The translations under genes and the position numbers were made by a program. From contig DATDCY010000092.1 in NCBI GenBank assembly GCA_036524115.1, positions 1 to 31,162 on the forward strand: a stretch of DNA of 31,162 bases. Reading direction: 5' to 3'. The notes below the pieces were generated by a model, which made no database searches, was not told the origin of the DNA, and saw only the letters and a list, made by a program, of their open reading frames with translations. Below are positions 25,669-31,162 of the stretch, one piece after another. The number at the start of each line of letters is the position of its first letter. Position 1 is the stretch's first letter. Source of the stretch: a bacterium. Lineage in GTDB: Bacteria; JAUVQV01; DATDCY01.

Positions 25669-26223
25669 CTAGAGGCCCAGCGCCTTGCGCGCCGCCTCGT
25701 CGTAGTGCTTCTCGGTCCCCTTCTCGAAGCCGGTGTGGATGTACTGGATCACGCCGCCCTTGTCGATCACGATCGTCAGCGGCACCAGGAAGTTCGTGTA
25801 GGTGTCGGTGATCTTGAACTCCTCGTCGAGCAGCAGCGGGTACGTCACCGCGACCTGCACCTCCTGCAGCGTCTCGACGATGGTCTTGGCGTCCACGCCG
25901 TCGGTGTCGACGCCGAGCGTCACCAGGCCGTTGCCCGCGTACTTCTTGGCTATCTCCTCGAGGTATGGCATCTCCTCGAGGCAGGCGCCGCAGCGGATGC
26001 CCCAGAAGTTCAGGAGCACGACGTTCTTGCCCGTGTAGGTCGAGAGCTTCTGCTCCTTGCCGGCGAGGTCCTTGGTCACGAAGTCCGGCGCCTTGTCACC
26101 GGGCTTGAACTTCTGGTCGCCCATCCCCTCCGCAGCCGCCGGGAGCGCGCTCCCGACGAGGAAGGCCGCAAGCAGCAACGAGACTCCCGCAGTTCCGAAC
26201 CGGTTCAGCCGTTCTCCGAGCAT
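25669..26223 (-). CDS. TlpA-like periplasmic thiol-disulfide oxidoreductase (CGAC active site)
   Basis: This is a 184-residue protein from ATG 26223, preceded by a strong GAGGAGG site; the open frame extends 25 codons upstream past the promoter, so the shorter start is preferred. The signal peptide is VSLLLAAFLVGSALPAAA. The redoxin fold shows P-G-D-K-A-P-D-F, then L-L-N-F-W-G-I-R-C-G-A-C with Cys78 and Cys81, and the cis-Pro segment LVPLTIVID. The residue before the first Cys is Arg rather than the usual Trp, a small departure from TlpA/ResA. It is the first gene of the operon with the CNIC paralogue and the octaheme cytochrome, and a convincing promoter lies just upstream. Having two different thioredoxin-like proteins beside one cytochrome suggests a thiol redox relay or heme-site maintenance (inference). 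Confidence 0.92.
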   Translation of the reverse strand: MLGERLNRFGTAGVSLLLAAFLVGSALPAAAEGMGDQKFKPGDKAPDFVTKDLAGKEQKLSTYTGKNVVLLNFWGIRCGACLEEMPYLEEIAKKYAGNGLVTLGVDTDGVDAKTIVETLQEVQVAVTYPLLLDEEFKITDTYTNFLVPLTIVIDKGGVIQYIHTGFEKGTEKHYDEAARKALGL

Positions 26224-26533
26224 GCACTCCTCCTCATCAGGCACGGTGGCACGCGCAAAATTCCGGAGGATTGTGAGCGTGCACACACCCTTTGTCAAGA
26301 CGACGACAGACGACGAACCTTGACTTCGGTTTCCGGCAACATGGCAATCCTGGCGACAAAAACCTTCGTGCTAAGATAGAAGCGCTTATGGTTGCGGCCG
26401 ATTCGCCTTTCAGGTCCCGGCGGAGAAAGTTCCTATGGGCTGGCGCTGCTGGAGGCGGGGAGGTCGCGGCGAAGCTGCGCCCGCCCCGTAGGTGAGCCCT
26501 CGCGCTCGAGGCGCGCGCGAGGCCAGGAGGGGA
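26224..26533 (+). other. Divergent intergenic region between the TlpA-like operon and the glycan operon
   Basis: This 310-bp gap holds the ribosome site and promoter of the minus-strand TlpA-like operon near its left end. On the plus side, only the AGGAGG before 26534 is convincing. A TAAGAT (26372-26377) could be a -10 box, but I found no well-spaced -35. Short open frames crossing the gap do not look coding. Confidence 0.6.
26270..26298 (-). promoter_or_regulatory. Sigma70-type promoter of the TlpA-like/octaheme cytochrome operon
   Basis: On the minus strand a perfect -35 TTGACA (26298-26293) is followed after exactly 17 bp by CACAAT (26275-26270) as -10. Transcription would start near 26263, leaving a leader of about 40 nt before the GAGGAGG ribosome site and ATG 26223. 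Confidence 0.7.
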
Positions 26534-27349
26534 ATGAGCACGGCAACGGGGACCGAGCTGCTGCTCAGCATCGACCTGGAGGACGTGCGCGACTCGCTTC
26601 CGGACGGAGAGCGGTACCGGGAGCGCGTGCCGGCCGTGACCGGCCGCCTGCTCGCGCTCCTGTCGGAGGCGCAGGCGAAGATCACGTTCTTCGTCACCGG
26701 GACGGTGGCCACGCGGTACCCGTCGCTGATCGCCGAGATCGCCGCCGCCGGCCACGAGCTGGCGTGCCACAGTCACGCGCACCAGCCCCTGGAGACGCAC
26801 ACGCCGGCCAGCTTCGCGGCCGATCTGCGCCGCAATCTCGATGCGCTCGGCGGCGAGGGCATCCGGGGATTCCGCGCCCCGGTGCTGTCGCTGACCGCGG
26901 ACACGCGGTGGGTCTACCCGCTGCTGGCGCAGCACGGGCTGACGTACTCCAGCAGCGTCCTGCCGGCCCGTAATCCGTTGTACGGCTGGCCGCGCTTCGG
27001 CACGGCGCCCCGGCGGATGGCGGGAGTCGTGGAGATCCCCGTGTCCGTCGCGCGCGTGCTGGGGTTGACGCTCCCCTTCGCCAGCGGCGTCTACTTCCGG
27101 GTGCTGCCCTTCCGGGCGGTGCGCCGCGCCTGCCGGCGGTCCGCAGGTGCGATCGTCTCCTATCTGCATCCCTACGACTTCGATCCCGGGCAGGAGCGGT
27201 TCCTGCACCCGGGGATCCGGGGAAACCGGCTCTACAACTGGCTGATGTACTGCGGGCGGGCGCAGGCGCTGGACCGGCTGCGCGCGCTGCTCGGGGAGGG
27301 GTACCGGGTCCGGCGCTATCGGGATCACGTGGAGGCGCTGCCACCGTGA
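26534..27349 (+). CDS. Polysaccharide deacetylase (NodB homology family)
   Basis: This is a 271-residue protein starting at ATG 26534, five bases after AGGAGG; an upstream GTG adds a low-quality Arg-rich extension and is rejected. NodB-type motifs are visible: SIDLEDV with Asp14, Glu16 and Asp17 (catalytic or metal Asp region), CHSHAHQ with His79 and His83 (metal ligands), GFRAP at 112-116, and a C-terminal YLHPYDFDPGQ. This combination matches deacetylases of exopolysaccharide and PEP-CTERM-associated loci that lack signal peptides and act on lipid-linked or nascent glycans. Its stop overlaps the next start by four bases (GTGA), so it is translationally coupled to the methyltransferase. N-deacetylation of a surface polysaccharide is the likely reaction; the exact substrate is unknown. 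Confidence 0.9.
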   Translation: MSTATGTELLLSIDLEDVRDSLPDGERYRERVPAVTGRLLALLSEAQAKITFFVTGTVATRYPSLIAEIAAAGHELACHSHAHQPLETHTPASFAADLRRNLDALGGEGIRGFRAPVLSLTADTRWVYPLLAQHGLTYSSSVLPARNPLYGWPRFGTAPRRMAGVVEIPVSVARVLGLTLPFASGVYFRVLPFRAVRRACRRSAGAIVSYLHPYDFDPGQERFLHPGIRGNRLYNWLMYCGRAQALDRLRALLGEGYRVRRYRDHVEALPP

Positions 27350-28212
27350 CGTGTCCGGTCTGCGGGGGTGGGGAGCTGAGCGGGTATGCCTGCGACGAGC
27401 GCTTCGAGAGCCGCCGCTGCCCGGTCTGCGGGTACGTCGCCACCAGGTTTCGCGACGGGTTCACGCCGGCGACCGGGTACTACGGGTCGATCGGCAGCGC
27501 GGCCGCCTTCACGCGCTCCGTCGGCGCGGTGCGGCGACGGCAGATGGAACGCCTGCTGGACTGCGCGGCGCGCCACGGCGTGCGCGGCGGCCGGCTGTTG
27601 GACATTGGCAGCGGCCACGGCTGGTTGCTCCGGGCGGCGCGCAGCCGGGGCTTCGACGCATACGGGATCGAGCCCTCGCTCGAGGCGGACGACCCGCGCG
27701 TGCGCAGGGGCTGCTTCCCGCACACCGGCTTCGCCGGCCTGAAGTTCGACATGGTCGCGGCGATCGACGTCATCGAGCACCTGCCCCTGCCAGCGCTGGA
27801 CGGCTTCCTGTCGGGTGCCCGGGCGGCGCTGCAGCGGCAGGGACTGCTGGCCCTGAAGGTTCCGGATGCCGGCGGGGCCATCCTCGCGGCGAGCCGGGGG
27901 GCGCACCGCCTCAGCGGCGGCCGGTACCGGGGCCCGCTCGACAGGATGCTGCAACTGAACTACGCGCACCCGCATGTCTCGTATTTCACCCGGGACAGCC
28001 TCCGGCGCCTGCTGGAGCGCCACCGCTTCCGGGTGGTGGCGGAGCAAGGGGACCCCGAGATCGCGCCCGGCACGATCTGGGGCCGGGTCGGCTGCGAACA
28101 ACCGCTGCCGCTGCCGCTGCGACTGGTCTCCGGCGCCGCGCTCTGGTCGCTGTGGCTTTTCGCCCTGGCGAGCGGGCGGAAGGACGCCCTGATCGTCCTG
28201 GCCCGCCCATGA
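27346..28212 (+). CDS. SAM-dependent methyltransferase with N-terminal zinc ribbon
   Basis: This is a 288-residue protein starting with GTG at 27346, overlapping the previous stop. The N-terminus has two CPVCG knuckles (Cys3/Cys6 and Cys25/Cys28), forming a probable zinc ribbon. Class I methyltransferase motif I is LLDIGSGHGWLL at about residues 84-95, followed by an acidic post-I segment (YGIEP), then FDMVAAIDVIEHLP as the motif with the core Asp. The C-terminal region contains HPHVSYFTRDSLRRLLE, usual in sugar or lipid-linked glycan methyltransferases of this type, and a hydrophobic stretch near the end (GAALWSLWLFALA). It lies within a coupled trio between a deacetylase and an ATP-grasp protein. 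Methylation of a surface-glycan precursor is inferred from context. Confidence 0.88.
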   Translation: MTCPVCGGGELSGYACDERFESRRCPVCGYVATRFRDGFTPATGYYGSIGSAAAFTRSVGAVRRRQMERLLDCAARHGVRGGRLLDIGSGHGWLLRAARSRGFDAYGIEPSLEADDPRVRRGCFPHTGFAGLKFDMVAAIDVIEHLPLPALDGFLSGARAALQRQGLLALKVPDAGGAILAASRGAHRLSGGRYRGPLDRMLQLNYAHPHVSYFTRDSLRRLLERHRFRVVAEQGDPEIAPGTIWGRVGCEQPLPLPLRLVSGAALWSLWLFALASGRKDALIVLARP

Positions 28213-29336
28213 GACCGCGCGCGCTGGTCACCGACGGGCTCTGGCGCAAGAGCCTGAGCGTGATCCGCTCCCTGGGCAAGGCGGGATACGACGTCACGGT
28301 GTCGGGCGATTCCCTGTTCACGACCGGCTTCTGGTCGCGCTACACGGGCCACCGGCTCCGCACCCCCGTCGGCGAGGGGCTCCTGCGCGAGCTGCGGCGC
28401 AATCCGGGCGCGGTCGTCTTCCCCATGGAGGATGCCACTCTGGCCTGGGTCTCCGCCAATCGGGCGCGCCTCGAGCCGTACGCGCGGCTGCTCCTGCCGG
28501 CGCACGAGCGCGTCGTGGCTGCGCTGGACAAGGCGTCGACGCTGGCCACGGCAGGCGAACTGGGGCTGCCGGTGCCGCGGACCTGGGCCCCGACCGGACC
28601 GGAGGAGCTGACCCGGCTCGTCACGGGACTGGAGCCGGGGACGTTCGTCGTGAAGCCGCGGAGCGGTCGGGGCTCGGCGGGGGTCGCCTACGCCGGGAAC
28701 TCCTGGGCACGGCACTGGGAGAATTACGGGCCCCTGCTCGTCCAGGAGCGCATCCCGGCGGAGGGCCGGGGGTTGGGGGTGGGGGCGTTGCTGGATGCCC
28801 GCGGGGAGTGCGCGGCTGTCTTCGCGCACGAGCGCCTGCGCCAGTACCCCGTCAGCGGTGGGCCGAGCACCGACCGGCGGAGCATCCTCGCCCCGCGGCT
28901 GGTTGAACTCAGCCTGAGATTGCTGCGGCGGCTGGAGTGGCGGGGCGTGGCAATGGTTGAGTGGAAGGCGGACCCGCGCGACGGTCAGCCAAAGCTCATG
29001 GAGATCAATCCGCGGTTCTGGGGCAGTCTCGAGCTGGCTGTGCGTGCAGGGGTGGATTTCCCGCTGCTGTACGCGCGGGCCGCGCGCGGGGAGCAACTCG
29101 GCCCGCCGCCGCGGTACCGGGAAGGGGTGCGGTGCCGGTGGATGATCCCCGGTGAGATCCTCCGTTTCCTGAGCGAGCCGGACCGGGAACCGCTGCGGCT
29201 CTTTTTCCAGGGCCTGCCCGGGCTTGCGGAGGAGTGGGACCGCTCCGACGTGCGGGGACTGGCGGCGACCGTGGTCTGCACGGGCGTCAACGCCCTCAGG
29301 CCACGGTACTGGCGCTACATCCGGCGCCGGGGGTGA
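28209..29336 (+). CDS. ATP-grasp ligase (carbamoyl-phosphate-synthetase-like)
   Basis: This is a 375-residue protein starting at ATG 28209, overlapping the methyltransferase stop by four bases (ATGA). The N-terminal part is a pre-ATP-grasp domain (ALVTDGLWRKSLSVIRSL then AGYDVTVSGDS). The ATP-grasp core shows an A-L-D-K-A-S-T-L segment, the nucleotide-binding lysine region FVVKPRSGRGSAGV, and the metal-binding EINPRFWGS near residue 265. No biotin or PurK-type features are seen. Such proteins form amide or thioester bonds by activating a carboxylate; in glycan loci they may add an amino acid to a sugar acid. The substrate cannot be deduced here. The gene ends only three bases before the convergent methyltransferase end. 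Confidence 0.88.
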   Translation: MRPRALVTDGLWRKSLSVIRSLGKAGYDVTVSGDSLFTTGFWSRYTGHRLRTPVGEGLLRELRRNPGAVVFPMEDATLAWVSANRARLEPYARLLLPAHERVVAALDKASTLATAGELGLPVPRTWAPTGPEELTRLVTGLEPGTFVVKPRSGRGSAGVAYAGNSWARHWENYGPLLVQERIPAEGRGLGVGALLDARGECAAVFAHERLRQYPVSGGPSTDRRSILAPRLVELSLRLLRRLEWRGVAMVEWKADPRDGQPKLMEINPRFWGSLELAVRAGVDFPLLYARAARGEQLGPPPRYREGVRCRWMIPGEILRFLSEPDREPLRLFFQGLPGLAEEWDRSDVRGLAATVVCTGVNALRPRYWRYIRRRG

Positions 29337-29339
29337 AGC

Positions 29340-30092
29340 CTATTTTCGCTCGGCCCGGAACACCAGCGACCAGCACCGCCCCGGAAGGATGCGCGCCATC
29401 CCCGGCATCAGGTCCAGGCCGATGGGTGGCGTGGTTTCGAAGCCATGGCTCGCCAGCAACCGTCGCCACCCGGCGAACGAGCGATGCCATTCCGCGTCCG
29501 TGTCCCGTTGAATCCACGTGCGCGCGACATGCTTGAGACGGAACAGCGGCGAAGCCGGATTCTCCTCGTTGATCAACAGGACACGGCCGCTGGCCAGCCA
29601 CCGGGCCAACCTGGCCACGAAGGTCTCCACGTGCGGCAGGTGATGCAGCGCATACGCCAGCACCACCACGTCCGGCTGGCCTTGCAGGAACGCGTCGACG
29701 CGTACCTCCCACTCGCGGTCCGCCAGGACGTCGACCACCCAAAACGTTCCGCCCAATTTCTCCTCGCCGGTGAACAAGCGCGCCAGGCGCACCTCCTCCG
29801 GATCGCGGTCCAGTCCCAGCAGCGTGTGACCTGCCGCCGCGATCGTGGCGCCGATGATCCCGCCGCCGCACGCAAGGTCCAGCACCCGCAGCGGTCGCCC
29901 CTTCGCACGGGCGCCCGCCTGGATCTCGCCAAGTATCGTCGCCAATCGCTTCCGGTTCAGCGGCGCCACCGGGTGCTCCGTGAAATACGCGTAGGTCGCG
30001 TGCGCGCCAGGGGTCGCGCGATGCCGGGCGAGGAAAGCGGCGGCCCGCGCCAGCAGTCCGGCCACGTGGTGTCGCGGATCGGCGGCCTTCAT
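29340..30092 (-). CDS. Class I SAM-dependent methyltransferase
   Basis: This is a 250-residue protein from ATG 30092. The frame is open to 30443, but the extra part is Pro/Arg/Ser-rich and non-protein-like, so the later start is chosen although its ribosome site is weak. Motif I is VLDLACGGGIIGATIA, followed by LLGLDRD (acidic residue binding the ribose), and VVVLAYALHHLPHVE as the region with the typical H-H-L-P. The N-terminal HATYAYFTEHPVAPLNRKR resembles small-molecule methyltransferases of unknown substrate. It is transcribed towards the ATP-grasp gene and is separated from it by three bases. It may act on the same glycan or lipid product, but it is not part of that operon. Confidence 0.85.
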   Translation of the reverse strand: MKAADPRHHVAGLLARAAAFLARHRATPGAHATYAYFTEHPVAPLNRKRLATILGEIQAGARAKGRPLRVLDLACGGGIIGATIAAAGHTLLGLDRDPEEVRLARLFTGEEKLGGTFWVVDVLADREWEVRVDAFLQGQPDVVVLAYALHHLPHVETFVARLARWLASGRVLLINEENPASPLFRLKHVARTWIQRDTDAEWHRSFAGWRRLLASHGFETTPPIGLDLMPGMARILPGRCWSLVFRAERK

Positions 30093-30439
30093 CGCGCGCC
30101 GCGTTTCCCGGGTGCATTGCCCGGCAACGGCTGGATCGGCCGGGCTGGCGCCCCCCGGGTGTCCGGAACCACAGGGTGAGGAGGCGGCTGCAGGTCCATG
30201 AGAGGCAATACTGCCACATACCGGCCCGATCGTGGGCCTGCGGGGCGCCCGCGAAACGTCCGCATCGCAGCGGCGGGAGAGAACGGGATCGGGCGGGGGG
30301 GGCGACCCGCCATTCTGCAAGCCGGGCCGCCCCCTCAGACAATGCCGTTCGCGCCGGAGCGCAAGGAGATCGTTTAGACCGAAGTCACCACACGTTTCCG
30401 CAGCGAGCCGACGACGAGAGCGGGGGACGCGCCCCCGCC
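30093..30439 (-). other. Intergenic region upstream of the methyltransferase
   Basis: These 347 bp contain the hairpin at 30420-30438, a GGCGGG/CCCGCC inverted repeat near 30294-30311, and no convincing promoter or coding signal. Open frames through it have biased, repetitive composition without recognisable domains. Confidence 0.55.
30420..30438 (-). terminator. Stem-loop just after the TPR gene stop
   Basis: GCGGGGG and CCCCCGC form a perfect 7-bp stem with a 5-nt loop, directly after the TGA of the TPR gene in its direction of transcription. There is no clear T-run (CTCTCGTCGTC follows), so it may be a weak intrinsic terminator or an RNA 3'-end stabiliser. Confidence 0.4.
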
Positions 30440-31162
30440 TCATCCGCCGCCGGACCGGGGCGCCGCGAGGGCACGGCGCAGGCCGTCCGCCGCCTCGGCC
30501 GAGCCGGGGCGCAGCCGCAGCGCCCGGCGGTAGAGGTCGTCGGCCTCGCCGGCGCGCCCCTCGGCGAGCGCGACGCCGCCGAGGCCGATGAGCGCGTCGA
30601 CGTGCCCGGGGTTCACGCGCAGCGCATCGGCGTACCAGCGGCGCGCCTGCGCCAGGTCGCCGCGGCGCGCGTAGATGTTCCCGAGGTTGTAGCGGTGCTC
30701 GTCCGCGCTCGGCGAGGGCAACGCGGCGGCGCGCTCGTAGCTCGCGATCGCCTCGTCCGTGCGGCCGAGCGCGGTGAGCGCGTACGCGAGGTCGTGGTGC
30801 GCCAGCGGGTTGCGGGGGTCGAGCCGCGCCGCGGCCTCGAAGGCGGCGGCCGCCGCCGCCCAGTCCCGGCGGCGCAGCGCCACGCGGCCGAGGTTGAAGA
30901 CCGCCTCGGCGTAGGCCGGCCGCAGCCGCACCGCCTCCCGGTAGCTCGCCGCGGCCTCGTCGAGGGCGCCCTGCTCCAGCAGCACGTCGCCGAGGTTGTC
31001 GAGCGCCTCCGGGTACTCCGGCCGCAGCCGCAGCGCCTTGCGCAGCTCGGCCCCGGCCTCATCGAGCCTCCCCGCCCGCAGCAGCGCCACGCCGAGGTTC
31101 GCGTGCGGCCGCGCGACGGCCGGGTCCTTGCGCACCGCGTCCCCCCAGAGGGCGAGGTCGCT
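30440..31162 (-). CDS. TPR-repeat protein, N-terminus outside the window
   Basis: The frame ends at TGA 30440-30442 and is still open at the right edge; an internal GTG at 31135 is not a convincing start because TPR-like sequence (SDLALWGDAVRKDPAVARPH) already runs before it. The 240 visible residues consist of about six tetratricopeptide repeats with the usual pattern (A-x-x-N-L-G at helix A, then A-x-x-x-Y-x-x-A-L-R-L-x-P), ending in a short SGGG tail. The L-W-x-D-A-V-R-K-D-P entry is typical of bacterial TPR tails that follow multi-pass membrane domains, so the missing part may be membrane-embedded (inference). A hairpin follows the stop. Confidence 0.85.
   Translation of the reverse strand, partial: SDLALWGDAVRKDPAVARPHANLGVALLRAGRLDEAGAELRKALRLRPEYPEALDNLGDVLLEQGALDEAAASYREAVRLRPAYAEAVFNLGRVALRRRDWAAAAAAFEAAARLDPRNPLAHHDLAYALTALGRTDEAIASYERAAALPSPSADEHRYNLGNIYARRGDLAQARRWYADALRVNPGHVDALIGLGGVALAEGRAGEADDLYRRALRLRPGSAEAADGLRRALAAPRSGGG

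Noticed and set aside
26292-26495. Small plus-strand frame of 67 codons in the divergent gap
   Set aside because: It overlaps the minus-strand promoter, has no ribosome site and no recognisable features, and ends in a basic low-complexity tail.
26237-27328. 363-codon minus-strand frame across the deacetylase gene
   Set aside because: It is antisense to a clear NodB-family deacetylase and runs across the TlpA operon promoter; its sequence is Arg/Pro/Gln-rich without motifs.
29340-30443. Longer methyltransferase start at 30443
   Set aside because: The N-terminal extension of 117 residues is Pro/Arg/Ser-rich and crosses the hairpin and intergenic region. The methyltransferase fold begins after the ATG at 30092.

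Overview
This is a very GC-rich bacterial window (roughly two thirds G+C by eye, not computed). It is dominated by periplasmic or extracellular multiheme c-type cytochromes. By manual count the window carries about 146 heme-attachment motifs in five cytochrome genes. The mix of CXXCH and CX4CH motifs, NHL-repeat proteins beside cytochromes, TlpA-like thioredoxins and an ECF sigma/anti-sigma pair resembles metal-reducing Desulfuromonadota/Desulfobacterota such as Geobacter-like or Deferrisoma-like lineages. Acidobacteriota or Methylomirabilota cannot be excluded. No rRNA, tRNA, CRISPR array or insertion sequence was seen.

Region 1 (1-22814, minus strand, read right to left) is a compact co-directional array. 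It runs: FnIII/NHL beta-propeller protein, 14-heme cytochrome (overlapping it by 14 bp), diheme cytochrome, ECF sigma factor, anti-sigma factor with an outward-facing glycogen-binding-type (CBM48/AMPK) domain, a small secreted helical protein of unknown function, a 2408-residue cytochrome with 49 heme motifs, and a still larger cytochrome. The last one has at least 3159 residues and about 73 motifs before it leaves the left edge of the window. The two giants share a block of about 1.6 kb, and the larger one also holds an internal duplication and tandem three-heme modules, so they seem to have grown by segmental duplication. The layout suggests an extracellular electron-transfer locus with its own envelope-sensing regulator.

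Region 2 (22828-23839, plus strand) is a divergent pair of small secreted proteins: an NrfJ-like OB-fold protein and an NTF2/SnoaL-like protein.

Region 3 (23859-26298, minus strand) is an operon with a good sigma70-type promoter. It holds two TlpA/ResA-like thiol-disulfide oxidoreductases followed by an octaheme cytochrome. The cytochrome frame is interrupted by a single in-frame TGA that would create a Cys-Gly-Val-Sec (CxxU) motif, and a candidate bacterial SECIS-like hairpin follows it. This is the strongest candidate for something undescribed: a possible selenocysteine-containing multiheme cytochrome.

Region 4 (26534-29336, plus strand) is a translationally coupled trio of polysaccharide deacetylase, SAM methyltransferase and ATP-grasp ligase, probably for surface glycan modification. 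It converges on a minus-strand methyltransferase (29340-30092). The right edge holds the C-terminal part of a TPR protein (30440-31162).
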